Of a stretch of 64,000 nucleotides of DNA, positions 24,193 to 33,533 are shown piece by piece. The notes beneath the pieces are model-generated. The model ran no database searches, had not been told where the DNA came from, and saw only the letters and a program-made list of their open reading frames with translations. A program made the translations under genes and the position numbers. Positions within the stretch are counted from its first letter, which is position 1. The number at the start of each line of letters is the position of its first letter. This DNA is from Roseibium sp. (GTDB lineage: Bacteria; Pseudomonadota; Alphaproteobacteria; Rhizobiales; Stappiaceae), in the NCBI GenBank assembly GCA_017643215.1, contig JAEPNV010000007.1, positions 1 through 64,000 of the forward strand, given 5' to 3'.

Positions 24193-25504
24193 TGTGATCA
24201 TGCCCGCCCTCGGCATGGCGCAGGATACCGGCCACCTCCTCGCCTGGCACAAGAAGCCCGGTGAGGCGGTCGAGGCGGGGGATATCCTCTTCGAAGTGGA
24301 AACCGACAAGGCGGCCATGGAAGTTGAGGCGCAGTCCAATGGTTATTTGACCGATGTCACCGTTGAGGCGGGCGTTGACGTGCCTGTCGGTCAGACCATC
24401 GCCGTAATTTCCGAAACGCCAGATGGTGCAAGCCGGAACCCCGCGCCTCCCGCGCCAGATGTCGCGCCCGAAGAGCCAGCCGGCATTGAGGGCAACCAGG
24501 TCATCATGCCGGCGCTCGGCATGGCGCAGGACACGGGCCTTATCATTTCCTGGGCAAAAAAACCGGGCGAACCCGTTTCGGCGGATGATGTCTTGTTGGA
24601 AGTCGAGACCGACAAGGCGGCCATGGAGGTTCCAGCCGGATTTGACGGCTATGTCGCCGGCATTTTCGCGGAGGCGGGTGAAAACGTGCCGGTCGGAGAT
24701 GTGATCGCCGTCATCTCCGCTGAAAGACCGGTATCCCCGGTGAGCCATTCTGCAATCAGGTCCAATGGTGAAGCGCCAGAAGAACCGACGCCCTCAGCGA
24801 GTGCGAAGGCAACGCCGCCACCTGCCGTTGTCCCGAAAGTCGAGAAGCCCTCCCCGACAGTGGCTTCCGTGAGCGGCAAAATTCTCGCATCGCCGAAAGC
24901 CAAACGTCTGGCGAGGGAACAGGGCCTCGACCTGGAACGGCTTGTCAAGATCGGGGCCCGGCAGCCGTATCACGTCGCTGATCTTGAAACGCTGAAATCC
25001 CAGCCGGCAGAGACTGCGCCTGTGCCAAGCACTGCAACAGCGGCTTCACGGCGCGTTACGGCTGAGGTCGACGCGACGGAACTGATCAGCCTTTTGACCT
25101 GGCTTTCTAGCGAACTCGGACATCCCGTCCGCCGTGAAACCGTCCTGGCGGTTTTTGCAGCCGCCGCGCTGCGCGCTGTCGGAGCGGCCGAATTGGTCAT
25201 CAAGACGGAAGCGCGCGGCATCTCGCGTGTTTATCTTGATCCGGATTCTGCGGGCCTTGGGCATGCAAAGCCGATCGAAACCGACGTTGCTCCATCGCTG
25301 ATCGTGCGGGACTTGTGCGGGACAGCGGTATCGTCCGTCCAATTGGGCGGGGAACTTACCCCTGTACTTTCTGTCCTGGGCAGGGGCGAAACGCTTTTCA
25401 TCACCTGCGAGTGTCCAAGCGACACACTGTCCGGCGAGACCACACTCGCGCTTGCAAACGGATTTGCGGAGCGGGTGGCCGATCCACTTCGTCAGCTGCT
25501 TTAA
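24182..25504 (+). CDS. lipoyl-domain protein of the dehydrogenase complex (E2-like, degenerate catalytic domain)
   Basis: A 440-aa protein with two lipoyl domains (1-78 and 106-180, lipoyl-lysines Lys43 and Lys145 in ETDKAAMEV), a Pro/Ala-rich linker, a peripheral-subunit-binding domain (ASPKAKRLAREQGLDLERL, about 236-268) and a C-terminal region (about 290-440) that looks like a shortened E2 core. The E2 catalytic His-xxx-Asp-Gly motif is absent. The active E2 core appears to be supplied by the separate gene at 26983. The start at 24182 lies inside the end of E1 beta; the longer frame from 24080 is a shadow. Confidence 0.85.
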   Translation: MPHDVIMPALGMAQDTGHLLAWHKKPGEAVEAGDILFEVETDKAAMEVEAQSNGYLTDVTVEAGVDVPVGQTIAVISETPDGASRNPAPPAPDVAPEEPAGIEGNQVIMPALGMAQDTGLIISWAKKPGEPVSADDVLLEVETDKAAMEVPAGFDGYVAGIFAEAGENVPVGDVIAVISAERPVSPVSHSAIRSNGEAPEEPTPSASAKATPPPAVVPKVEKPSPTVASVSGKILASPKAKRLAREQGLDLERLVKIGARQPYHVADLETLKSQPAETAPVPSTATAASRRVTAEVDATELISLLTWLSSELGHPVRRETVLAVFAAAALRAVGAAELVIKTEARGISRVYLDPDSAGLGHAKPIETDVAPSLIVRDLCGTAVSSVQLGGELTPVLSVLGRGETLFITCECPSDTLSGETTLALANGFAERVADPLRQLL

Positions 25505-25523
25505 CATACGAAAGGCGCCTATC

Positions 25524-26972
25524 ATGGACTATGCCGGTCAGAACCTCGTCACTGATCTTTACGTCGACGGCGAATGGCGTCCGGGTGCATCCGGCGACCG
25601 TTTTGATGTTTTAAATCCGGCGACCGAAGAAGTGCTTGCGAGCGTTGCTTCCGCCGAACTCACCGATGCCGATGCGGCATTGGATGCTGCAGAAGCAGCC
25701 TTTGCCGATTGGGCCGGCCGAACACCGCGCCAGCGCTCCGAAATCTTGCGCAAGGCCTGGGAACTGATGACGGCGCGCCTTGACGAATTTGCCCGTCTGA
25801 TCACCTTGGAAAACGGCAAGGCAGGTAGTGACGCTCGCGGCGAAGCGACCTATGCGGCGGAATTCTTTCGCTGGTTTGCCGAGGAGGCCGTCCGTGCCGA
25901 TGGCCTCATCACGCAGGCACCGGCTTCGGGCGCGCGTATCATTGTTCAGCACAAACCGGCCGGCATCGCGGTCTTGGTGACGCCCTGGAACTATCCGGCC
26001 GCCATGGGAACCCGCAAGATCGCGCCCGCCCTTGCTGCCGGCTGCCCGGTCATTATCAAGCCGGCGCGCGAAACACCCTTGACGATGCTGGCACTCATGC
26101 CGCTCCTCGAAGAGGCCGGTGTTCCCAACGGCCTTGTCAACGTCCTGCCGACCAAACAGTCCGGCAAGGTGGTCGATCATCTCCTGCATGACCCCCGTGT
26201 ACGGGTGGTCTCCTTCACCGGTTCCACCGGCGTTGGACGTGTGCTGTTACACTCGGCGGCCGATCAGGTTTTGAAACCCGCTATGGAACTCGGCGGCAAC
26301 GCGCCGTTGATCGTATTTGACGACGCGGATCTCGACACGGCGGTGGAGGGCGCCATACTCGCCAAGATGCGCAATCTCGGCGAAGCATGTACGGCGGCCA
26401 ACCGGTTCTACATCCATGAAAAGGTCGCCGGCGCGTTCGCGGAAAAATTCACGGCCGCGATGGCGAAGCTGAAAGTCGGTAACGGTCTTGAACCGGATGT
26501 GGATGTTGGTCCGCTGGTCAACCGGGATACGCAGCAAAAGGTGGCCGCTTTCGTTCAAGATGCCGTTGAAAAAGGTGCCAAGATCACCCTTGGCGGCAGA
26601 CTCCCGGAGGGTAAGGGATTTTATTATCCCCCAACGGTCATGACAGATGTTACCGAAACCGCGGACTGCGTCCATGACGAGATTTTTGGGCCGGTCGCCG
26701 CGCTTCAAACCTTTACCGATACTGAGGACGTCATCCGGCGCGCCAACGCCACGGAGTACGGCCTTGTCGCCTACGTGTTCACGGAGGACATGAAGCGCGG
26801 GCTTCAGGTCTGCGAGCGCCTGGAATACGGGATGGTGGGCTTGAACCGCGGGCTTGTGTCCGATCCGGCAGCCCCTTTTGGCGGCACGAAACAGTCGGGT
26901 CTTGGCCGCGAAGGCGGGCATGAAGGGATGCTGGAGTTCATGGAAACCCAGTATATCTCCGCAAGCTGGTAG
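25524..26972 (+). CDS. NAD(P)-dependent (semi)aldehyde dehydrogenase, succinate-semialdehyde type
   Basis: A 482-aa ALDH-superfamily enzyme, oxidising an aldehyde to the acid in the cytosol. It has TPWNYPAAMGTRKIAPALAAG (cofactor site), FTGSTGVGRVLL, catalytic Glu in ELGGNAPLIVFDDAD, and catalytic Cys in NLGEACTAANRFY, where most SSADHs have GQTC. C-terminal PFGGTKQSGLGREGG is typical of GabD. It is placed between the two E2 genes, so the aldehyde probably arises in the same pathway. A second, distinct paralogue lies at 34660. Confidence 0.88.
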   Translation: MDYAGQNLVTDLYVDGEWRPGASGDRFDVLNPATEEVLASVASAELTDADAALDAAEAAFADWAGRTPRQRSEILRKAWELMTARLDEFARLITLENGKAGSDARGEATYAAEFFRWFAEEAVRADGLITQAPASGARIIVQHKPAGIAVLVTPWNYPAAMGTRKIAPALAAGCPVIIKPARETPLTMLALMPLLEEAGVPNGLVNVLPTKQSGKVVDHLLHDPRVRVVSFTGSTGVGRVLLHSAADQVLKPAMELGGNAPLIVFDDADLDTAVEGAILAKMRNLGEACTAANRFYIHEKVAGAFAEKFTAAMAKLKVGNGLEPDVDVGPLVNRDTQQKVAAFVQDAVEKGAKITLGGRLPEGKGFYYPPTVMTDVTETADCVHDEIFGPVAALQTFTDTEDVIRRANATEYGLVAYVFTEDMKRGLQVCERLEYGMVGLNRGLVSDPAAPFGGTKQSGLGREGGHEGMLEFMETQYISASW

Positions 26973-26982
26973 GGAGACACGA

Positions 26983-27879
26983 ATGAGCTACGTCGCATCT
27001 CCATCGGTGCGGTCCTATGCGGGCCGCCAGGGTGTTGATCTCGAAGAGGTCGCTGTGGTCAGCGGCCGTAAGACCCTGGTCAAAGAGGACATTGACCAAT
27101 ATCTGTCAGGCGGAGCTGCAAATATGCGTGGCGTTCAATCGGATGAAAGCGCACGTTACTGGGATGTCGATCATTCAGAATACGGCCCTGTCAGGGACGA
27201 GCCGGTCAGCCGGATGGCAAAAGTCGCTGCGGACAATCTTACCGCGGCCAATGCGCATATCCCGCAAGTGACACATCATGACCGCGCCGACATTCGGAAA
27301 GTGGAAGCATTCCGGGCCGGTCTCAAGGACGAGGCGCTCGAACGCGGCATCAAGCTGACCACCCTCGCATTTCATGTCAAAACACTTACCGCCTGCTTGA
27401 AGGCATATCCGAAGTTCAACGCCTCGCTCAGTCCGGACCAGCAGACGCTTCACCTGAAATCCTATGTCCATATCGGCATCGCCGTCGACACACCGGCCGG
27501 CCTGATGGTTCCGGTTTTGCGCGATGTTGACCAAAAGGGTTTGTGGCAGATCGCAAGCGAGATCGCCGATCTGGCCGCACGGGCCCAGGCACGAAAAATC
27601 CGGCCGGATGAAATGGGCGGAGCCTCGATGTCGATCTCCAATCTGGGCGGCATAGGGGGTACGGCCTTCACGCCGATTGTTAATCCGCCGGAAGTCGCGA
27701 TCCTTGGTATTACGCGAACCGAAACCGTCCCAGTGTGGGATAATGACGCCTTTGTGCCCGTTGCAATGGTCCCGCTTGATCTCAGCTACGATCATAGGGT
27801 CGTCAACGGCGCCGACGCGGCCCGATTTTTAAGCGACTATGCTGGTTTGATCGAGGATCCCAGGCGCATGCTGATCTGA
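26983..27879 (+). CDS. dihydrolipoamide acyltransferase (E2) catalytic subunit without lipoyl domain
   Basis: A 298-aa protein with an N-terminal peripheral-subunit-binding domain (ASPSVRSYAGRQGVDLEEV, residues 5-23) followed by the E2 catalytic core (about 65-298). The active-site motif DHRVVNG is at 270-276, and SISNLGGIGGTAFTPIVNPPE is the usual core strand. It lacks a lipoyl domain, unlike ordinary E2, so lipoyl arms must come from the protein at 24182. The start at 26983 follows AGGGAGACACGA. Standalone catalytic E2 cores are unusual. Confidence 0.88.
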   Translation: MSYVASPSVRSYAGRQGVDLEEVAVVSGRKTLVKEDIDQYLSGGAANMRGVQSDESARYWDVDHSEYGPVRDEPVSRMAKVAADNLTAANAHIPQVTHHDRADIRKVEAFRAGLKDEALERGIKLTTLAFHVKTLTACLKAYPKFNASLSPDQQTLHLKSYVHIGIAVDTPAGLMVPVLRDVDQKGLWQIASEIADLAARAQARKIRPDEMGGASMSISNLGGIGGTAFTPIVNPPEVAILGITRTETVPVWDNDAFVPVAMVPLDLSYDHRVVNGADAARFLSDYAGLIEDPRRMLI

Positions 27880-27892
27880 GCGGGAGCCGTCC

Positions 27893-28260
27893 ATGCAAGG
27901 TGCCGCGGCGATCGACCTGTCTGGGAGAACGGCTCTCGTCACGGGGCAAGTCGTGGCATCGGGCGGGCAATCGCCCGGGGGCTGGCGACTTGCGGCGCTA
28001 ACGTTATCGGCATCGGAACCCGTATTGAACAAGAGCGCGACGATATAGATAAAGAAATCGCCCTATTCGGCAGGACGTTTCATCCCGTCAACTGCGACCT
28101 GTCGGACCGCGCGCAGATCGCGGTTTTGTTGCAACGCCTCGATGCCGGCTTTTTTCTGACAGGAGATCCCGGTCAGCGCACGATCGCACGCGGATACGGC
28201 AAGGTGGTGAATGTCGTCTCAGTGCTCTCTTATCAAGGTGGCATTCACAGGCCTTTCGCC
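27893..28260 (+). pseudogene. broken SDR dehydrogenase gene (2-deoxygluconate/gluconate-dehydrogenase-like)
   Basis: The first frame reads LSGRTALVTG (normal SDR opening); a one-base loss near 27945 (GGGCAAG where GGCGCAAG is expected) then moves the rest, SRGIGRAIARGLATCGANVI..., to the next frame. After LLQRLDAG the sequence jumps to FFLTGDPGQRTIARGYGKVV and VVSVLSYQGGI, skipping the NNAG region of about 40 residues. The catalytic Tyr-Lys part is missing. It retains a plausible start 13 bp after the E2 gene and was probably the last gene of that operon. Confidence 0.8.
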
Positions 28261-28455
28261 AGTTGCCCACCAAAAGCCACATCCACGAGCGGGAAAAACC
28301 GCGCCCCGTCGAAGCAGCCAAGATCGAGTGACGGTATATGACCGGCCATGGTCCATTGAGATAATGGTTTCCACCGCAACCAGTCACCTTTTGTCCCAGG
28401 CCTATTGATCCCGAGCGGTCCCGGGCGCACAGCCCGTTTCATCCCGGCGAACGGG
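28261..28455. other. region between the SDR remnant and TRAP operon 2
   Basis: No gene is supported. It probably contains more decayed sequence downstream of the SDR pseudogene and the 3' end region of the convergent dctM. No strong hairpin with a T-run was seen. Confidence 0.4.
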
Positions 28456-29739
28456 TCATCTGCCGAAGCCGGCGACCTGCGGCAGCCATGTGGCCAGCGG
28501 CGGGAAGACGAACACAACGATGAGGCCCATGAGCATCAGCACCGCATAGGGCAGCGCGCCGCGAATGACCTCCGCCAGGGGCGCCTTGGCGATCCCCTTG
28601 ATCACAAAAAGGTTCATCCCCACCGGCGGTGTGATCAGGGCCAGCTCCAGGTTGATCATCAACAAGATGCCGTACCAGATCGGATCGATGCCGAGCGCCA
28701 CCATGACCGGGAAAACAATCGGTGTGGTGATCAAGATGATCGAGATGGTCTCCAAAAACATCCCGAGCACGAGGATCAAGAGCATCACCGCGACGACGAA
28801 CATCGCCGGGCTGAGCCCGATGGCCGTCACCTGTTCGACGATTTCAATCGGCAGGCGGATAATGGTGACCGCATGTCCGAACAGCGCGGCGGCCGCCAGG
28901 ATCATGAACAGCATCGCCGTCGTGCGCACCGTCTCAAACGCGGTGATCCAGAGGTCGGTCAGGCCGAAATTGCGATACACAAACACGCTGATCAAAAGCG
29001 CGTAGAGGCAACCGACCGATGCGGCCTCGGTCGCCGTGAAAATGCCAAGGTAGATGCCACCGAGGACGACGGGCGGCATCAAAAGCGCCCAGATCGACTG
29101 CCGCACCCGCGCCCAGACGGCGCCCATGCCGGCAAAGGGCTGCCGCACCACGGTGCCGCTGAAGCCGGCGCTGATCATGGCCCAGATGGCGAAGATGAGC
29201 GCCATCATGACACCCGGGATCAACCCGGCCAGAAAGAGCGCGCCGATCGAGGCCTCGGTCACGATGGCATAGAGGATCAGCGGGCCGGATGGCGGGATCA
29301 AAATCCCGAGTGTGCCGCCCGCGGCGATCACGCCGTAGGAGTAGCTCGGCCGGTAGTTGAACCGCCGCATTTGCGGAATGGCGGTGGACCCGATGGTCAG
29401 CGCGGTGGCGACCGAGGATCCGGAGATGGCGGCGAAAATCGTGCAGGACAGGATCGTGGCGACGCCGAGGCCGCCGCGCATGTGCCCGACCATGGCATTG
29501 GCCGCGTCGTACAGGTCCTTGACCACACCGGCGCGGATCATCACGTGGGCCATGAAGGCGAACATGGGGATTGCCGTCAATAGCCCGTTGTTGAGCTTTG
29601 CAAAGACCGTGTCGGCCGCGCTGTTCACATTGCCTTCGGTGAGCAACATGATGATGAGCGAGGTCAGGCCAAGACCGGCGAAGATCGGCAGGCCCGTCAG
29701 CAGAATGACAATCAGACCGGCGAGAATGAGAAAGGTCAT
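28456..29739 (-). CDS. TRAP transporter large permease (DctM)
   Basis: A 427-aa DctM-type permease with about 12 membrane helices. FTATEAASVGCLYALLISVF, MFLETISIILITTPIVFPVM and LITPPVGMNLFVIKGIA are family blocks. The start at 29739 overlaps the dctQ stop as ATGA; an apparent N-terminal extension to 29835 is read from inside dctQ and is rejected. It closes the caiB-hmgL-dctPQM operon. Confidence 0.92.
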   Translation of the reverse strand: MTFLILAGLIVILLTGLPIFAGLGLTSLIIMLLTEGNVNSAADTVFAKLNNGLLTAIPMFAFMAHVMIRAGVVKDLYDAANAMVGHMRGGLGVATILSCTIFAAISGSSVATALTIGSTAIPQMRRFNYRPSYSYGVIAAGGTLGILIPPSGPLILYAIVTEASIGALFLAGLIPGVMMALIFAIWAMISAGFSGTVVRQPFAGMGAVWARVRQSIWALLMPPVVLGGIYLGIFTATEAASVGCLYALLISVFVYRNFGLTDLWITAFETVRTTAMLFMILAAAALFGHAVTIIRLPIEIVEQVTAIGLSPAMFVVAVMLLILVLGMFLETISIILITTPIVFPVMVALGIDPIWYGILLMINLELALITPPVGMNLFVIKGIAKAPLAEVIRGALPYAVLMLMGLIVVFVFPPLATWLPQVAGFGR

Positions 29740-30269
29740 TGGGGACGGCGCACGGTTAGAAGGGTGACGATCCGTGCCAGCGCGGCCAGGATCAAGATGA
29801 CCATGCCAATCAGCAGAAACCCTTGCGGAATCCACATCTGCACGCCGAGATAGCCGTCGGAATAGACGCCGAAATCATAGGAAAACTGGACCATCCGCAC
29901 GGCGCTATAAAGGATCGCGCCGGCCACCAGAATGACGCCGACCATCCCCCAGATCTCGACCAGCCATTGGGTCCGCGGCCCGGCCCGATCGGTCAGAAGG
30001 TCAACGCCGAAATGCTCGTTGCGCAACAGCACCTCGCCGGCGCCAAGGGCCACCATGGCAACCACGATGAAACCGTTGAGCTCATCGGAAAAGGTGACCG
30101 GCGTTCCAAGGACATACCGCATGAACACGCTGTAGCTCACCACGGCGAAAACCGTGAGCACGAGAACGGCCGCCACGCCCGCGCCAGCCAGCGTGAGCCA
30201 CCTTGCGGCACGTTCCGCCCCCGAGACCGGAAGGGTCTCGGAGGCCGTGTCTGCGCTGTCCAGTTTCAC
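29736..30269 (-). CDS. TRAP transporter small permease (DctQ)
   Basis: A 177-aa DctQ-type protein with four hydrophobic segments and the signature GTPVTFSDELNGFIVVAMVA. The likely start is a GTG at 30269, one base after the dctP stop codon; an ATG upstream lies inside dctP in another frame. A soluble N-terminal tail of about 20 residues precedes the first helix. Confidence 0.85.
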   Translation of the reverse strand: MKLDSADTASETLPVSGAERAARWLTLAGAGVAAVLVLTVFAVVSYSVFMRYVLGTPVTFSDELNGFIVVAMVALGAGEVLLRNEHFGVDLLTDRAGPRTQWLVEIWGMVGVILVAGAILYSAVRMVQFSYDFGVYSDGYLGVQMWIPQGFLLIGMVILILAALARIVTLLTVRRPQ

Positions 30270-30270
30270 G

Positions 30271-31266
30271 TCAGTTGGAGATTTTGCCGACCAGTTCCAA
30301 CAACGTGACGCCGTCTTCACCGGTCGCATCACCGAAGGACTTGTCGAACGCCGGCACCATCAGCGCCTTCCATGCGGCTTCTTCGGCCTCGGTCTGAAAA
30401 TGCACCTTCATGCCATTTTCGGCGAGTTGGTCTGGCGCCGACGCGGACGCATCTTCCGAGGCGGCGACGGCCCATTCTGCGGCTTTGGCGCCGGCGTCAG
30501 CGATCGCGCTCTTCTGCGCGTCGGACAGGCCGTTGTACCAATCCGGGTTCAGGTAGCCGTGGAAGAACACGCTGAAGAGCGGCACGACGGTGACGTGGTC
30601 CTGAACTTCGAAATACTTCCGCGAATAGGCGGCCGCAATATCGGTCATGCCCGCATCGATCACGCCGGTGGACAGCGCCTCGTAGACCTTGGAACCGGAC
30701 ATGGCCGAGGGCGCGGCCCCCATGGCGACCAGGCCGGCATCGGCCACCGGATTGAGACCGCGGATTTTCACGCCCTCAAAGTCTTCCGGATTGATCAGCG
30801 GCGATCCCTGCGACGTCATCGCCGTCATCCGCGTTGTGAAGAGCCACACCGCGTTCTTGACGCCTTTTTCCAAAAGCTTTTCATCGAGAAACGCGGCCGC
30901 TTCGCTGCCCGGCCAGGCGGCCAGCGTTTCCAGATCGGTCACGGCATAGGGCTTCAGCGTAACATTCATGATGGGAAGCGTGCGGCCCCATTGCGGATTG
31001 ATCGAGAACGCGCACTCAATGTTGCCTTTGGCGACCGACGCAATGTTCTCGCGCGCGCCCACAAGGCTGTTCGCGCCGAAGATCTGCACGTCGATCTCGT
31101 TGTTCGACAGGGTCTCGATTTCGGCGGCCCAGCGATCGATGACCTGTGCGATGTGGTGCGCGGGCGGCAGCTGGTGGCTGCAGCGCATTTCAGTCGCCGC
31201 CTGGGCGCTCGTGCCGGTGGCGACAAGGCCAAGTGCGAGCCCTGCGGAAAGTGCGAGATATTTCAT
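30271..31266 (-). CDS. TRAP transporter substrate-binding protein (DctP family)
   Basis: A 331-aa periplasmic receptor with signal peptide MKYLALSAGLALGLVATGTSAQA. The specificity segment is PEDFEGVKIRGLNPV with the conserved Arg that usually pairs with a substrate carboxylate. The start at 31266 follows CGGGAGGAAAAC. Its operon partners are a CoA-transferase and an HMG-CoA-lyase-like enzyme, so the solute is probably a small organic acid that is activated to a CoA thioester. Confidence 0.88.
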   Translation of the reverse strand: MKYLALSAGLALGLVATGTSAQAATEMRCSHQLPPAHHIAQVIDRWAAEIETLSNNEIDVQIFGANSLVGARENIASVAKGNIECAFSINPQWGRTLPIMNVTLKPYAVTDLETLAAWPGSEAAAFLDEKLLEKGVKNAVWLFTTRMTAMTSQGSPLINPEDFEGVKIRGLNPVADAGLVAMGAAPSAMSGSKVYEALSTGVIDAGMTDIAAAYSRKYFEVQDHVTVVPLFSVFFHGYLNPDWYNGLSDAQKSAIADAGAKAAEWAVAASEDASASAPDQLAENGMKVHFQTEAEEAAWKALMVPAFDKSFGDATGEDGVTLLELVGKISN

Positions 31267-31303
31267 GTTTTCCTCCCGTTTTGATGTGTTTCTTTGCGAC
31301 CGG

Positions 31304-32242
31304 TCAGGCCGGTTGACCTTTGCGTTCCAAAGGTCCGGCGCGGGCGAGCGCACCGTGAAGCTGCTCGCCCGGCATTGACGTGGCAAGGATCTCCCGGACT
31401 AAGATCATAGCTTCAAGGTCGATACCCGTGGCAAATCCCTTCGTTTCGGCCAAAAACGCCAGATCTTCCATCACCACGTTTCCGGTCGCTCCAGGGGCGA
31501 ATGGACACCCGCCCAGTCCGCCCAGCGCGCCGTCGAGAACCCGGCATCCAGCATCGAGCGCGGCGGAGGCGTTGGCGATCCCCATGCCGCGCGTGTCATG
31601 AAGATGGACGCAGATGGGCACGTCCCCGGCCATGGCGCGGGCGGCATTTGTCAAGGCGCCGACATCGTTGGTACCGGCATGACCGACCGTGTCGGCAAGA
31701 CCGATCAGATCGACCCCGGCATCCAGAAGCGCCGCACACAGTTTCAAAACCTCGGCCTGCGGGACCGGACCGGAAATCGAGCAGCCGAAGGCCATGGCGA
31801 TGCCGGCTGAAATCAATGGCCCATCCGCCGGCCTTGCGGCGACCGCCTGGCGGATGAGCTCCAGCGCCTCGGCCCGGCCGCGATTTTGATTGGCCAGCGA
31901 ATGCGCCTCGGTCGCCGACACGACGAGCGCGATTTCTCCAACGGGCGCGGCCAGCGCATCGCGCACACCGCGTTCATTCAGGGCCAGCGCGATACTGTGA
32001 AGACCCCGCAGTTCCGCAGCCTTCGCCGCCACTTTGCGGAGGTCGACAAATTGCGGGAACCGGGCGCTTGGCAGGAAGGAACCGATCTCGAAGTGACGCA
32101 CACCGGCGGCAAACTCACGCTGAATCCAATCCAGCTTTGCATGTGTGTCGGGCCAGGTCTTGACCATCTGCAATCCGTCGCGAAGGCCGACCTCTCGCAG
32201 GACGAGCCGATCTGAAGGATAGACGGACGCAGCGCGGGTCAT
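31304..32242 (-). CDS. hydroxymethylglutaryl-CoA lyase family protein
   Basis: A 312-aa DRE-TIM metallolyase. It has the metal/substrate motif VLREVGLRDGLQ (Arg21, Asp22), the metal-binding HLHD motif, and the HMG-CoA lyase signature GLGGCPFAPGATGNV with the catalytic Cys of the GGCP loop. HMG-CoA lyase splits 3-hydroxy-3-methylglutaryl-CoA to acetyl-CoA and acetoacetate; relatives cleave citramalyl-type or other hydroxyacyl-CoAs. Its start overlaps the CoA-transferase stop (ATGA), so the two probably act in series. The sequence alone does not separate HMG-CoA from a related thioester. Confidence 0.87.
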   Translation of the reverse strand: MTRAASVYPSDRLVLREVGLRDGLQMVKTWPDTHAKLDWIQREFAAGVRHFEIGSFLPSARFPQFVDLRKVAAKAAELRGLHSIALALNERGVRDALAAPVGEIALVVSATEAHSLANQNRGRAEALELIRQAVAARPADGPLISAGIAMAFGCSISGPVPQAEVLKLCAALLDAGVDLIGLADTVGHAGTNDVGALTNAARAMAGDVPICVHLHDTRGMGIANASAALDAGCRVLDGALGGLGGCPFAPGATGNVVMEDLAFLAETKGFATGIDLEAMILVREILATSMPGEQLHGALARAGPLERKGQPA

Positions 32243-33426
32243 GCCCCACCTGCCGCTTGACCGTCCGAGGCCATGATTTCGTCCGGTGTCAGACCCAGCG
32301 ACCCGAGAACGGCGGCCGTATCCTGTCCGACAGCCGCGATGTCGCCGGCGGGCGCAAGGTCAAGATCGTCCACCTGAAACGGCAATGCGGGCGCGCGGAA
32401 TGTCTGGCCGCCCGGCACATGCGACAGGGCCAGACCGCCCGGACGCTGCACGTGGGGATCGTTGAACATATCACCCGGGCGGGCAATCGGCGCAAACGGA
32501 ATGCCGCTCGCTTCGAACATGGCGATCAACTCATCCGCCGTGTGTTTGGCGACCGCCTCGGCGAACAGCGGAATGGTCCAGTCGCGCGCGGCAATCTGGG
32601 CCTCCCGCCCTTGCAGACGCGGATCGTCGCGCAAGTAATCAAGACCGAGCAAGCCGGTGATCGTCGCCCATTGTCCGTCTGTCACCGCGCCGATGAACAA
32701 TTGGCGGTCGGAGGCCGTATCGAACACATCGTAGACCGGCCAGGAAAAATCCCGTGCGGGCATCGGCGGCGGGTTCACGCCGTCAAGGTCGAACTGGACC
32801 ATGTGCTGGGCCACCAGCAACAGGCAGTTTTCAAACAGGCCAACGCGGATTGCCCGGCCCTGCCCTGTCGACTGACGCTCCAAAAGCGCGGCCAGAACGG
32901 CAAACGCGCCGAACAATCCGCCCATGATGTCATTGGCCGACGAGCCGACCCGCAGCGGCTGACCCGGCGGGCCGGTCATGTAGGCAAGCCCGGTCATCAT
33001 TTGCACCACCTCGTCCAAAGCCGTCCGGTGCTTGTAGGGGCCTTCCAGAAAGCCCTTGCAGCCGCTGACTATCAGGCCCGGATAACGCTCGCGCAAGCCG
33101 GTTGGATCAAGGCCCATGCCGTCCAGGGCGCTGTCGCGGAAATTTTCCACCAGAACGTCGGCCGTTGCCAGAAGCCGGTGCAGCGTCTCCTGCCCGGCGT
33201 CCGATTTCAAATCCAGGCAGACCGATTTCTTGCCGCGATTGAACAGGGGATGCATGGGCCGGCCCATGCCTTGTAGGTACCGGGTCTTGTCGCCGCCCGG
33301 CGGCTCGACCTTGATGACCTCCGCGCCCAAAAGCGACAGGAACATGCCGCAGGCCGGCCCCATGATCATGTGGCTCATTTCAACGACGCGAATGCCCTCG
33401 AGCGGCATGAAATGGGTGTCGGTCAA
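32239..33426 (-). CDS. CaiB/BaiF-type (family III) CoA-transferase
   Basis: A 395-aa CoA-transferase. It opens with MPLEGIRVVEMSHMIMGPACGMFLSLLGAEVIKVEPPGGD, a clear family III start, and carries LDLKSDAGQETLHRLLATADVLVENF. The catalytic Asp is probably in SSANDIMGGLFGAF. It moves CoA from a donor thioester to a carboxylic acid. The start is probably TTG at 33426, which has AAGGAG 9 bases upstream; the first ATG (33408) has no such site. It is the first gene of its operon, divergent from the LysR gene. Confidence 0.87.
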   Translation of the reverse strand: MTDTHFMPLEGIRVVEMSHMIMGPACGMFLSLLGAEVIKVEPPGGDKTRYLQGMGRPMHPLFNRGKKSVCLDLKSDAGQETLHRLLATADVLVENFRDSALDGMGLDPTGLRERYPGLIVSGCKGFLEGPYKHRTALDEVVQMMTGLAYMTGPPGQPLRVGSSANDIMGGLFGAFAVLAALLERQSTGQGRAIRVGLFENCLLLVAQHMVQFDLDGVNPPPMPARDFSWPVYDVFDTASDRQLFIGAVTDGQWATITGLLGLDYLRDDPRLQGREAQIAARDWTIPLFAEAVAKHTADELIAMFEASGIPFAPIARPGDMFNDPHVQRPGGLALSHVPGGQTFRAPALPFQVDDLDLAPAGDIAAVGQDTAAVLGSLGLTPDEIMASDGQAAGGA

Positions 33427-33498
33427 CGCTCCATACTCCTTGACGGATAGTCATAGCTTGCAATCTGCTGCCAAGAAATGACAATGTTTTAATAGATC

Positions 33499-33517
33499 CT
33501 TTCGATTTTTTCGAAAG
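33499..33517. promoter_or_regulatory. inverted repeat in the caiB-lysR control region
   Basis: CTTTCGA (33499-33505) and TCGAAAG (33511-33517) flank five T residues, 17 bp before the LysR start. The position between divergent genes suits a LysR-type binding site that controls both. Confidence 0.5.
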
Positions 33518-33533
33518 CTCATTCCGGCCTGAC

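Noticed and set aside
28405..29583. 392-codon plus-strand frame opposite dctM
   Set aside because: Low-complexity His/Asp/Arg/Gln-rich antisense shadow of a membrane protein gene.
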